This document shows positions 1 through 11,406 of a stretch of 64,000 bases of DNA, in pieces. The notes beneath the pieces were generated by a model. The model saw only the letters and a program-made list of their open reading frames with translations, did no database searches and was not told the origin of the DNA. Position numbers and translations under genes: made by a program. How positions within the stretch are numbered: the stretch's first letter is position 1; every line of letters begins with the position of its first letter. The DNA comes from Mesostigma viride. Taxonomy: Eukaryota > Streptophyta > Mesostigmatophyceae > Mesostigmatales > Mesostigmataceae. The stretch covers positions 4,300,271 to 4,364,270 of the forward strand of contig RPFO01000079.1 of the NCBI GenBank assembly GCA_009746045.1, read 5' to 3'.

Positions 1-408
1 GGGCCAGCTGCACTCACATGTACACACACAAAGCACGCAAGGGGCGGCTGCACACACACGTACATACACCGCGCACGCAAGGGGCGAGTGCAAACACATG
101 TACATACACCGCGCACGCAAGGGGCAACTGCCCACACATGTACATACACTGCGCACGCAAGGGGCAGCTGCACTCACACGTACATACACCGCGCACGCAA
201 GGGACGGCTGCACTCACATGTACACACACCATGCACGCAAGGGGCGGCTGCACACACATGTACATACACCGCGCACGTAGATCCACCGCGCACGCAAGGG
301 ACGGCTACCCACACACGTACATCCACTGCGCACGCACGGGTCGACTGCACACACATGTACATACACCGCGCACGCAAGGGCCGGCTGCACTCACATGTAC
401 ATACACCA
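1..408. repeat. 40-bp satellite array, array 1 (right end)
   Basis: Tandem copies of a 40-bp unit with core GCACGCAAGGGGCGGCTGCA followed by a CACACATGTACATACAC-like half. The core recurs at exact 40-bp steps (for example 71, 111, 151, 191). One shortened unit (CGCACGTAGATCCAC) lies near 275. The array continues off the left edge and ends where the spacer begins at 409. The stretch closely matches 8875-9282, so it is the end of another copy of the same composite repeat. Confidence 0.95.
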
Positions 409-2465
409 TCCAATCATTGCTTTATCCCATTGGAGTGAGGGGCTGCCAGAAGAACCAGATTTATTACATATAAGTGATAAGCCCACGTCAAGGCCGTAGC
501 CAATCTGAGACTCTAGACTAACTAGGCCACCCGACAGGTGGCTAGGACATCACATTACCAGGGCCAACTCACCTGGGCCAGTCATGAGGACCTGGACTTG
601 TAATACCCTCAAGCAGCGAGGGAGGGCGGGTGGGAGCTGCAAAGAGGCCTAATTGTGGCAGTACCACAACCCTAAGTAGTCGGACCGCCCTGGGGTGGCG
701 CGTGCCAGCCCACTGACCAAAAGGCCAGTGGCACCGTGACGCGCGCCAGCCCACTGACCAAAAAGGCCAGTGGTGCCGTGGCGCGCGCCAGCCCACTGAC
801 CAAAAGGCCAGTGGCGCCGCGCCACCCCCGGTCCACACTACCCCCCCCTCACTTCTAGTCGGACTGACTACTGCGGCCGCCCCTCCCCCTTTGAGTATGC
901 CGCAAGTCATAGATAATACGAGCGTGAGCTCACAAAATCCAATCATTGCTTTATCCCATTGGAGTGAGGGGCTGCCAGAAGAACCAGATTTATTACATAT
1001 AAGTGATAAGCCCACGTCAAGGCCGTAGCCAATCTGAGACTCTAGACTAACTAGGCCACCCGACAGGTGGCTAGGACATCACATTACCAGGGCCAACTCA
1101 CCTGGGCCAGTCATGAGGACCTGGACTTGTAATACCCCACACCCCCAACCTGGCCCTCGGCCGCAGGCTGTCGCGTGACCCCGCCTCCCGTTGCCCCCCG
1201 TGTCCCCTGCCGCTACCAGCGGCTCCATCAGCCTAGCCAGGCGGCAATACAACGGGGGGAGCTAATAGTCTTCCTGAGCAGGATGGTTCATCCCCAGGCC
1301 CAGCACACATCCCCTCACCCCAAAAGGTGCAGCTCGTCGAGGGTAAAGACACGCCGGATAAAACACAACCCCACGGGCCCGCCACACAGGTGGGTCCTTA
1401 CACGTCCCCCCCCTCGTGGGGGGCGGGGAAAACGCAAAGGCAGAGCGGAGCCCGCAGCCTTACCGCGGGCGAAGCGGAGCCTTTGCGTTTTCCACGCCCC
1501 CCGCGAGGGGAAAAATTTTTTGGAAACCTGCCAACCCGTGAGGGGTTTTCCACGCACCCTCCCCCGCACCCAAGCTGCGTCCTTGGATTCCCCCTCCGCC
1601 TGTACGCCATGCCCCGTCATCCCGTTTTTATGTTTTTGCATGCACCATGGAAGCAGACCAACGATGTAACATAGCAGTAGCCGGGTGCCCGTTAAGGCAC
1701 CGGACCCTACCCTCTCGTCTGCAGCACGAGGCTCCTCCTCCTCCATGCGTTGGGTAAAATTCCGCCCTTATATACTGCATGGACACTTCCCCCAACAATT
1801 CGTCACCTCGCCATACCCCGCACCTCCCCTTCTGGCCCACGCCGGCCGGAGGGAATACGCCAGGCGAAATGAATTTCAGGTTTCGGCAGCTTGGACCACG
1901 CAATATTGTTTTACAGTGATTCCTGCACCATCTCACGATTTTTACCACCCGCCTGCACTATTCCACAGCTCCCGTCGACTGTGGCCTGGCCTGCCCAAAT
2001 CATCTCGTGGCAGGAGATGATGTTCCATAGTGTCGGTCGGCGCCCAAATAATGCAGTGGAAATCGAGTCCTGTACTTCGAAAAACAGGGGCCCCGCCACC
2101 TTCCCCCCTCGGCGGCCAAAAATTTAAATCACTCTGGGCCCTCCCAAATAAACGGGAAGGCTGGTAGCCATCGACTAATTTGGGCTTGTGCCGCCATGGC
2201 CAGCCGCCACCGAATTTCGATGGTCGCGACAGCTGCAAAGAGGCCTAATTGTGGCAGTACCACAACCCTAAGTAGTCGGACGGCCCTGGGGTGGCGCGTG
2301 CCAGCCCACTGACCAAAAGGCCAGTGGCACCGTGACGCGCGCCAGCCCACTGACCAAAAAGGCCAGTGGTGCCGTGGCGCGCGCCAGCCCACTGACCAAA
2401 AGGCCAGTGGCGCCGCGCCACCCCCGGTCCACACTACCCCCCCCCTCACTTCTAGTCGGACTGAC
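409..2465. repeat. Macrosatellite spacer unit, copy 1 (interrupted)
   Basis: Spacer between 40-bp arrays, built of modules in the order P (409-607), Q (608-937), P (938-1136), R (1137-2229), Q (2230-2465, continuing at 5293-5366 after an LTR element). P starts with TCCAATCATTGC. Q holds three imperfect tandem copies of a segment with CCAGCCCACTGACC and ends at ACAAAA. R is about 1.09 kb. The same modules in the same order recur at 9283-11406 and 12301-14420 with few base changes. No credible protein is encoded: the open frames match nothing I recognise and shift with small indels between copies. Confidence 0.9.
1408..1512. other. Large hairpin in spacer module R
   Basis: Two arms of about 32 bp, CCCCTCG..GGGGCGGGG-AAAACGCAAAGGC on the left and its near-perfect complement on the right. 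They enclose a smaller inverted pair (CCCGC / GCGGG) and are followed by an A/T tract. The only differences in the outer arms are compatible with G-U pairs. The structure is kept in all three spacer copies, near 10282-10386 and 13296-13400. It could be a structured transcript or simply an old inverted repeat. Confidence 0.7.
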
Positions 2466-3010
2466 TGTTAAAATGTAGGACAGGTGGCAGGCTTAAAGAT
2501 CGAATAATGCTTTACTGATTTTATATATTGACTTTGAGTCGGCGTACAAACGGGTAGCCATGACAATTGCAGGGGCAACATTAAGTGGAAAAACACACTG
2601 TCGCAGTATCCGTCGATCTGGAAATAATCTACGGTATAAGTTAAAGTGCATCCAGCCGCCACACACAAGTGGGTGGCTTACATCAACACTAAAATGATGC
2701 GTCAGATCACTAGTATGCAAGTACAAGGACATTGCGCCTCCAGGGCAGCACTTAGTGAACATAGGGTCGGCGCGTAGCGCGGAGCCAGGCAAATTTTGTC
2801 AGACGGCTACAGTACCACTGGCTACAGTACCACTGGTTACAGTACCACTGGTTACAGTACCACTAGGGTACGGATGTCAGCTAACTAATATATTTAGCTA
2901 ACTAATATATTTAGTAAAATGTAGAGAAAGTAGTCATATAAGTTCCGGTATACCCGAAACTAGCACACTCAATAAAAAGACTGTCAGGCATATTGGGGCA
3001 TATCCTGACA
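2466..3010 (-). repeat. LTR (3' LTR of the minus-strand element)
   Basis: 545-bp direct repeat starting TGTTAAAATG and ending CCTGACA in forward orientation. It contains four tandem copies of a 15-bp unit (GGYTACAGTACCACT) around 2805-2865. It is almost identical to 4747-5292, with scattered substitutions and one 1-bp indel, so the insertion is not ancient. Confidence 0.92.
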
Positions 3011-3018
3011 CCCCCCTT
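3011..3018 (-). promoter_or_regulatory. Polypurine tract of the LTR element
   Basis: Read on the minus strand, AAGGGGGG lies directly before the 3' LTR (TGTCAGG...). A purine run in that position is the usual primer site for plus-strand DNA synthesis in LTR retrotransposons. Confidence 0.7.
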
Positions 3019-3389
3019 GCATACAATGTGCCTGTTCCCCCCTTGCTCAGAGAGACCTATAGCTAGTGAGGGTATAGCCGGGTACACTCCCCTGGCACCC
3101 CCCTTACACGGCTATCTGGTTGGAGCTGAGAGGAGACTGATGACTGTAGCCCCCAGGTGTCCCTGGGAGTGCGCCACAGTGGCTGTTGCTGGGAGAATGC
3201 CGGGGACCCTCGAAAAAACTTGGTTGTTGCTGCTGTTGCTGGTAAAATGCTGGGACCCTGGAAAGACATCCGGTGGCCCCCAGGTGTCCCTGGGAGTGCG
3301 CCACAGGAGAAAAGAACACAGGTTGACTGGTTGATGCTGGTACTGCAGTACTGGTCACTGCTGGCTGCTGGCATGAAGACCTGCACCTG

Positions 3390-4465
3390 TCACGTCTGGC
3401 AGGGCGGGCGACTAGCCGCTAGCAATGCAGGAGGGCCAGAGGACGGGTTGGGGGGGCTGGCTGCTGTCGCCTGCTGCAGTGCAGGTTGAAAAGCTCCAGG
3501 GCCCACGTCTGGTGCTAGCTGGGCCCAGCTGGCTGCTACCCCTTGTTCCCTGTCCCGGGGGAGCTGGATAAGGCGTTTAGAAGCAGAAACCGGGGGGGAG
3601 GTCGGGGCCTCGTGGGAGGGCGCCGGGGTGTCGGTGGTGTGGTGGGCGGCGGGCCCGCCGGTGTTGCCGCGAGTGTTCCGTAGGTGAGGATACTTCCACC
3701 AGCAGGTGGGCTCCTGATGAGAGGTGCGACCGCAGTGGGTGCAGCTGGGCCGCTGGGTCCCGCCATTGTGACCGCCACGCCCCCTGCCACGGCCGGTGCC
3801 ACGGCCACCGCGTCCAGAGTGGGAGGTATGATACACCCCGGTGGCCTCCGCGGAATCTTTGTTACCGTGCACAAGGTCCCAGGCCTTAAGAAGGCCGCCT
3901 TAGTTTCCTGTAGGGTGATACCGTCCCCAAGGTTCAATTGTGCAAGGGACGGTAGCAACTCCTCGGTCACGCCGGCGAGCAGATTCTCGGCCAGATCCTC
4001 GGGTGCCATTTTGGCGCCGGTGGCAATCAGGTCGTTATAAGTTAATTCCCCGTCGGTTATATATTGCCGCATTGTGACGCCGGGTTCCAGCTTCATTCGA
4101 TTTAGCTTGCGGCGTAGTGCTCGCCGGTTGCTCATCTGCAGTTTGAGATGCTCATATTCTTCACAGATGCGATGATATGCCACGCTGCCAGTTTTCTGAG
4201 TAACACTGTTTGCCACTTTGAGTGCCGGTCCAACGAGGCACTGACAAAGGGCCGCAAAAAGAATCAGGTCGCGTTCCTCATTGACCTCGGTGCCAAGCAG
4301 GACAGACAGCATCCCGAATGCTGTCACTACGGCCAGAAAAGGAATCTTCGTGTTATCCCACTTTACTGGGTCGAGGCCGTCGAACTGTGTAATATTTTTG
4401 CAGGCCTGTAGAATGTTGAGATCTTTCGTCGCTTTCGTAGCTGCTGCTGTCGCGGCTGCGGACAT
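3390..4465 (-). pseudogene. Copia-like Gag with a frame break
   Basis: The frame opens at 4465 (MSAAATAAATKATKDL) and gives about 190 residues of a helical UBN2/copia-like capsid region (ITQFDGLDPVKW, then LKLQMSNRRALRRKLNRMKLEPG). Near 3885 the sensible frame changes by one base. The other frame continues with a Gly/Arg-rich stretch (SGRGGRGTGRGRGRGG) and a zinc knuckle CTHCGRTSHQEPTC (C-x2-C-x4-H-x4-C) followed by WW, then a Pro/Ala-rich tail to 3390. Copia Gags normally carry capsid and knuckle in one frame, so this is probably a single-base disruption. A frameshift used in translation cannot be excluded. It is the only protein in the element. Confidence 0.85.
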
Positions 4466-4731
4466 GATTGTCTCGGCAAGGTTAAAATCTGGTCACAACC
4501 GAGAAAGCCGGAGACGCTCAATCCGTAATGGTAAAGATTAAGACTAATATGCGACGATGGTTGAGAACAGCAAATACGAGGTAGAGACGATCGTCTAAAT
4601 ACTGGAGTTCTTGAATTTCGATACAGGGAAGCCCGTCTAGGATATGCACGACTGGCATAAAGTGCCGACGTCGGATTCAGGGAGTCAATTTGCCCGATAA
4701 ATCGGACCAGTTTCAGCAATTTAGTAGGCCA

Positions 4732-4746
4732 CCCCGCTCGATACCA
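4732..4746 (-). promoter_or_regulatory. Primer-binding site, probably initiator tRNA-Met
   Basis: Directly after the 5' LTR on the minus strand is TGGTATCGAGC. Plant copia elements usually show TGGTATCAGAGC, the complement of the 3' end of initiator tRNA-Met. This matches except for one missing base. Confidence 0.65.
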
Positions 4747-5292
4747 TGTCAGAATGTAAGACAGGTGGCAGGCTTAAAGATCGAATAATGCTTTACTGAT
4801 TTTATATATTGACTTTGAGTCGGCGTACAAACGGGTAGCCATGACAATTGCAGGGGCAACATTAAGTGGAAAAACACACTGTCGCAGTATCCGTCGATCT
4901 GGAAATAATCTACGGTATAAGTTAAAGTGCATCCAGCCGCCACACACAAGTGGGTGGCTTACATCAACACTAAAATGATGCGTCAGATCACTAGTATGCA
5001 AGTACAAGGACATTGCGCCTCCAGGGCAGCACTTAGTGAACATAGGGTCGGCGCGTAGCGCGGAGCCAGGCAAATTTTGTCAGACGGCTACAGTACCACT
5101 GGCTACAGTACCACTGGTTACAGTACCACTGGTTACAGTACCACTAGGGTACGGATGTCAGCTAACTAATATATTTAGCTAACTAATATACTTAGTAAAA
5201 TGTAGGAGAAAGTAGTCATATAAGTTCCGGTATACCCGAAACCAGCACACTCAATAAAAAGACTGTCAGGCATATTGGGGCATATCCTGACA
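4747..5292 (-). repeat. LTR (5' LTR of the minus-strand element)
   Basis: 546-bp partner of 2466-3010, starting TGTCAGAATG and ending CCTGACA in forward orientation, with the same four 15-bp repeats near 5087-5147. Followed by the second copy of the CTGAC target duplication. Confidence 0.92.
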
Positions 5293-5366
5293 CTGACTAC
5301 TGCGGCCGCCCCTCCCCCTTTGAGTATGCCGCAAGTCATAGATAATACGAGCGTGAGCTCACAAAA
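5293..5366. repeat. Right part of spacer module Q, copy 1
   Basis: CTGACTACTGCGGCCGCCCC through GAGCTCACAAAA, the end of the spacer that was split by the LTR element at 2466-5292. It matches 11333-11406 and 14346-14420. Confidence 0.9.
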
Positions 5367-8300
5367 TGCACGCAAGGGGCGAGTGCGCACACACGTACAT
5401 CCACCGCGCACGCAAGGGGCGAGTGCACACACACGTACATACACCGCGCACGCAAGGGCCGGCTGCACTCACATGTACATACACCATGCACGCAAGGGGT
5501 GGCTGCACACACATGTACACAAACCATGCACGGAAGGGACGGCTGCACACAAACGTACATACACCGCGCACGCAAGGGCCGGCTGCACACACACGTACAC
5601 ACACCATGCACGCACGGGCCGGCTGCACACACATGCACGTACACACACCATGCACGCAAGGGGCGGCTGCACACACATGTACACACACCATGCACGCAAG
5701 GGGCGGCTGCACACACACGTACACACACCGCGCACGTAGATCCACCGCGCACGCAAGGGACGGCTACCCACACACGTACATCCACTGGGCACGCACGGGG
5801 CGACTGCACACACATGTACATACACCATGCACGCAAGGGGCGGCTGCACACACACGTACATACACCATGCACACAAGGGGCGAGTGCAAACACATGTACA
5901 TACACCATGCACGCAAGGGCCGGCATGCACAGAAACGTACATACAACGCGCACGCAAGGGGCAACTGCACACACACGTACACACACCATGCACGGAAGGG
6001 CCAGCTGCACTCACATGTACACACACAAAGCACGCAAGGGGCGGCTGCACACACACGTACATACACCGCGCACGCAAGGGGCGAGTGCAAACACATGTAC
6101 ATACACCGCGCACGCAAGGGGCAACTGCCCACACATGTACATACACTGCGCACGCAAGGGGCAGCTGCACTCACACGTACATACACCGCGCACGCAAGGG
6201 ACGGCTGCACTCACATGTACACACACCATGCACGTAGATCCACCGCGCACGCAAGGGACGGCTACCCACACACGTACATCCACTGCGCACGCACGGGTCG
6301 ACTGCACACACATGTACATACACCGCGCACGCAAGGGACGGCTGCACTCACATGTACATACACCATGCACGCAAGGGGCGAGTGCGCACACACGTACATC
6401 CACCGCGCACGCAAGGGGCGAGTGCACACACACGTACATACACCGCGCACGCAAGGGCCGGCTGCACACACACGTCTATCCACCGCGCACGCAAGGAGCG
6501 ACTGCACGCACACTTACACACACACCGCGCACGCAAGGGGCGACTGCACACACACGTACATCCACCATGCACGCGAGGAGCGGCTGCACTCACATGTACA
6601 TACACCGCGCACGCAAGGGGCGGCTGCACACACATGTACATCCACCGCGCACGCAAGGGACGGCATGCACACACACGTACATCCACCGCGCACGCAAGGG
6701 ACGGCTGCACTCACATGTACATGCACCATGCACGCAAGGGGCGGCTGCACACACACGTACACACACCGCGCACGTAGATCCACCGCGCACGCAAGGGACG
6801 GCTACCCACACACGTACATCCACTGCGCACGCACGGGGCGACTGCACACACATGTACATACACCATGCACGCAAGGGCCGGCTGCACACACATGCACGTA
6901 CACACACCATGCACGCAAGGGGCGGCTGCACACACATGTACACACACCATGCACGCAAGGGGCGGCTGCACACACACGTACACACACCGCGCACGTAGAT
7001 CCACCGCGCACGCAAGGGACGGCTACCCACACACGTACATCCACTGCGCACGCACGGGGCGACTGCACACACATGTACATACACCATGCACGCAAGGGGC
7101 GGCTGCACACACACGTACATACACCATGCACACAAGGGGCGAGTGCAAACACATGTACATACACCATGCACGCAAGGGCCGGCATGCACAGAAACGTACA
7201 TACAACGCGCACGCAAGGGGCAACTGCACACACACGTACACACACCATGCACGGAAGGGCCAGCTGCACTCACATGTACACACACAAAGCACGCAAGGGG
7301 CGGCTGCACACACACGTACATACACCGCGCACGCAAGGGGCGAGTGCAAACACATGTACATACACCGCGCACGCAAGGGGCAACTGCCCACACATGTACA
7401 TACACTGCGCACGCAAGGGGCAGCTGCACTCACACGTACATACACCGCGCACGCAAGGGACGGCTGCACTCACATGTACACACACCATGCACGTAGATCC
7501 ACCGCGCACGCAAGGGACGGCTACCCACACACGTACATCCACTGCGCACGCACGGGTCGACTGCACACACATGTACATACACCGCGCACGCAAGGGCCGG
7601 CTGCACTCACATGTACATACACCATGCACGGAAGGGGCGAGTGCGCACACACGTACATCCACCGCGCACGCAAGGGGCGAGTGCACACACACGTACATAC
7701 ACCGCGCACGCAAGGGCCGGCTGCACACACACGTCTATCCACCGCGCACGCAAGGAGCGACTGCACGCACACTTACACACAAACCGCGCACGCAAGGGGC
7801 GACTGCACACACACGTACATCCACCATGCACGCGAGGAGCGGCTGCACTCACATGTACATACACCGCGCACGCAAGGGGCAACTGCCCACACATGTACAT
7901 ACACTGCGCACGCAAGGGGCAGCTGCACTCACACGTACATACACCGCGCACGCAAGGGACGGCTGCACTCACATGTACACACACCATGCACGTAGATCCA
8001 CCGCGCACGCAAGGGACGGCTACCCACACACGTACATCCACTGCGCACGCACGGGTCGACTGCACACACATGTACATACACCGCGCACGCAAGGGCCGGC
8101 TGCACTCACATGTACATACACCATGCACGCAAGGGGCGAGTGCGCACACACGTACATCCACCGCGCACGCAAGGGGCGAGTGCACACACACGTACATACA
8201 CCGCGCACGCAAGGGCCGGCTGCACTCACGTGTACATACACCATGCACGCAAGGGGCGAGTGCGCACACACGTACATACACCGCGCACGCAAGGGGCGAG

Positions 8301-9282
8301 TGCACACAAACGTACATACACCGCGCACGCAAGGGCCGGCTGCACACACACGTACACACACCATGCACGCCAGGGCCGGCTGCACACACATATACACAAA
8401 CCATGCACGGAAGGGACGGCTGCACACAAACGTACATACACCGCGCACGCAAGGGCCGGCTGCACACACACGTACACACACCATGCACGCAAGGGCCGGC
8501 TGCACACACATGCACGTACACACACCATGCACGCAAGGGGCGGCTGCACACACATGTACACACACCATGCACGCAAGGGGCGGCTGCACACACACGTACA
8601 CACACCGCGCACGTAGATCCACCGCGCACGCAAGGGACGGCTACCCACACACGTACATCCACTGCGCACGCACGGGGCGACTGCACACACATGTACATAC
8701 ACCATGCACGCAAGGGGCGGCTGCACACACACGTACATACACCATGCACACAAGGGGCGAGTGCAAACACATGTACATACACCATGCACGCAAGGGCCGG
8801 CATGCACAGAAACGTACATACAACGCGCACGCAAGGGGCAACTGCACACACACGTACACACACCATGCACGGAAGGGCCAGCTGCACTCACATGTACACA
8901 CACAAAGCACGCAAGGGGCGGCTGCACACACACGTACATACACCGCGCACGCAAGGGGCGAGTGCAAACACATGTACATACACCGCGCACGCAAGGGGCA
9001 ACTGCCCACACATGTACATACACTGCGCACGCAAGGGGCAGCTGCACTCACACGTACATACACCGCGCACGCAAGGGACGGCTGCACTCACATGTACACA
9101 CACCATGCACGCAAGGGGCGGCTGCACACACATGTACATACACCGCGCACGTAGATCCACCGCGCACGCAAGGGACGGCTACCCACACACGTACATCCAC
9201 TGCGCACGCACGGGTCGACTGCACACACATGTACATACACCGCGCACGCAAGGGCCGGCTGCACTCACATGTACATACACCA
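5367..9282. repeat. 40-bp satellite array, array 2 (3.9 kb)
   Basis: About 98 tandem copies of the 40-bp unit with limited variants (GGGGCGG, GGGGCGA, GGGCCGG, GGGACGG cores) and occasional shortened units (CGCACGTAGATCCAC). There is a higher-order pattern: the block at 5764-6210 recurs at 7023-7469 and 8641-9087. Because 40 is not a multiple of three, each reading frame visits all three phases every 120 bp. None of the common variants makes a stop, so very long open frames exist (one of 1262 codons on the plus strand, 5366-9154, and long Cys-rich ones on the minus strand). I regard these as by-products, not genes. Confidence 0.95.
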
Positions 9283-11406
9283 TCCAATCATTGCTTTATC
9301 CCATTGGAGTGAGGGGCTGCCAGAAGAACCAGATTTATTACATATAAGTGATAAGCCCACGTCAAGGCCGTAGCCAATCTGAGACTCTAGACTAACTAGG
9401 CCACCTGACAGGTGGCTAGGACATCACATTACCAGGGCCAACTCACCTGGGCCAGTCATGAGGACCTGGACTTGTAATACCCTCAAGCAGCGAGGGAGGG
9501 CGGGTGGGAGCTGCAAAGAGGCCTAATTGTGGCAGTACCACAACCCTAAGTAGTCGGACCGCCCTGGGGTGGCGCGTGCCAGCCCACTGACCAAAAGGCC
9601 AGTGGCACCGTGACGCGCGCCAGCCCACTGACCAAAAAGGCCAGTGGTGCCGTGGCGCGCGCCAGCCCACTGACCAAAAGGCCAGTGGCGCCGCGCCACC
9701 CCCGGTCCACACTACCCCCCCCTCACTTCTAGTCGGACTGACTACTGCGGCCGCCCCTCCCCCTTTGAGTATGCCGCAAGTCATAGATAATACGAGCGTG
9801 AGCTCACAAAATCCAATCATTGCTTTATCCCATTGGAGTGAGGGGCTGCCAGAAGAACCAGATTTATTACATATAAGTGATAAGCCCACGTCAAGGCCGT
9901 AGCCAATCTGAGACTCTAGACTAACTAGGCCACCCGACAGGTGGCTAGGACATCACATTACCAGGGCCAACTCACCTGGGCCAGTCATGAGGACCTGGAC
10001 TTGTAATACCCCACACCCCCAACCTGGCCCTCGGCCGCAGGCTGTCGCGTGACCCCGCCTCCCGTTGCCCCCCGTGTCCCCTGCCGCTACCAGCGGCTCC
10101 ATCAGCCTAGCCAGGCGGCAATACAACGGGGGGAGCTAATAGTCTTCCTGAGCAGGATGGTTCATCCCCAGGCCCAGCACACATCCCCTCACCCCAAAAG
10201 GTGCAGCTCGTCGAGGGTAAAGACACGCCGGATAAAACACAACCCCACGGGCCCGCCACACAGGTGGGTCCTTACACGTCCCCCCCCTCGTGGGGGGCGG
10301 GGAAAACGCAAAGGCAGAGCGGAGCCCGCAGCCTTACCGCGGGCGAAGCGGAGCCTTTGCGTTTTCCACGCCCCCGCGAGGGGAAAAATTTTTTGGAAAC
10401 CTGCCAACCCGTGAGGGGTTTTCCACGCACCCTCCCCCGCACCCAAGCTGCGTCCTTGGATTCCCCCTCCGCCTGTACGCCATGCCCCGTCATCCCGTTT
10501 TTATGTTTTTGCATGCACCATGGAAGCAGACCAACGATGTAACATAGCAGTAGCCGGGTGCCCGTTAAGGCACCGGACCCTACCCTCTCGTCTGCAGCAC
10601 GAGGCTCCTCCTCCTCCATGCGTTGGGTAAAATTCCGCCCTTATATACTGCATGGACACTTCCCCCAACAATTCGTCACCTCGCCATACCCCGCACCTCC
10701 CCTTCTGGCCCACGCCGGCCGGAGGGAATACGCCAGGCGAAATGAATTTCAGGTTTCGGCAGCTTGGACCACGCAATACTGTTTTACAGTGATTCCTGCA
10801 CCATCTCACGATTTTTACCACCCGCCTGCACTATTCCACAGCTCCCGTCGACTGTGGCCTGGCCTGCCCAAATCATCTCGTGGCAGGAGATGATGTTCCA
10901 TAGTGTCGGTCGGCGCCCAAATAATGCAGTGGAAATCGAGTCCTGTACTTCGAAAAACAGGGGCCCCGCCACCTTCCCCCCTCGGCGGCCAAAAATTTAA
11001 ATCACTCTGGGCCCTCCCGAATAAACGGGAAGGCTGGTAGCCATCGACTAATTTGGGCTTGTGCCGCCATGGCCAGCCGCCACCGAATTTCGATGGTCGC
11101 GACAGCTGCAAAGAGGCCTAATTGTGGCAGTACCACAACCCTAAGTAGTCGGACCGCCCTGGGGTGGCGCGTGCCAGCCCACTGACCAAAAGGCCAGTGG
11201 CACCGTGACGCGCGCCAGCCCACTGACCAAAAAGGCCAGTGGTGCCGTGGCGCGCGCCAGCCCACTGACCAAAAGGCCAGTGGCGCCGCGCCACCCCCGG
11301 TCCACACTACCCCCCCCTCACTTCTAGTCGGACTGACTACTGCGGCCGCCCCTCCCCCTTTGAGTATGCCGCAAGTCATAGATAATACGAGCGTGAGCTC
11401 ACAAAA
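9283..11406. repeat. Macrosatellite spacer unit, copy 2 (uninterrupted)
   Basis: Modules P (9283-9481), Q (9482-9811), P (9812-10010), R (10011-11103), Q (11104-11406), collinear with copy 1 and nearly identical. It contains the intact insertion site TCGGACTGACTACTGCGG near 11330 that is split by the LTR element in copy 1. The R-module hairpin is at about 10282-10386. No supported gene. Confidence 0.9.

Larger units (their letters stand above)
2466..5292 (-). mobile_element. Gag-only LTR retrotransposon (TR-GAG type)
   Basis: Two long terminal repeats, 2466-3010 and 4747-5292 (545 and 546 bp, TG...CA ends, only a handful of differences), flank a 1.7-kb interior. The interior holds a gag frame but no protease, integrase, reverse transcriptase or RNase H. 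The flanking CTGAC (2461-2465 and 5293-5297) is a 5-bp target duplication. Sister spacers at about 11330-11345 have a single CTGAC at the same place, giving the empty site directly. On the coding (minus) strand the first bases after the 5' LTR are TGGTATCGAGC, and a G-rich tract precedes the 3' LTR. It must depend on enzymes from another copia-like element. Confidence 0.92.

Noticed and set aside
409-937. P-Q-P arrangement as an LTR retrotransposon in the spacer
   Set aside because: The P repeats are about 200 bp without TG...CA ends, target duplication, PBS or coding interior.
569-1015. 148-codon frame repeated in each spacer copy as a conserved gene
   Set aside because: It spans module boundaries P/Q/P, its conservation follows from the recent duplication, and it has no recognisable domain.
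1175-1669. 164-codon frame in spacer module R
   Set aside because: It crosses the large hairpin and changes frame between copies through 1-bp indels.
5366-9154. 1262-codon open frame and overlapping long frames on both strands as giant protein genes
   Set aside because: All are made of the 40-bp satellite, run in every phase, have no promoter or splice context and end at the array border; explained by the repeat itself.
1-9282. CRISPR array
   Set aside because: The 40-bp units are contiguous with variable positions inside the unit; there are no unique spacers, no leader and no cas genes, and the genome is eukaryotic.
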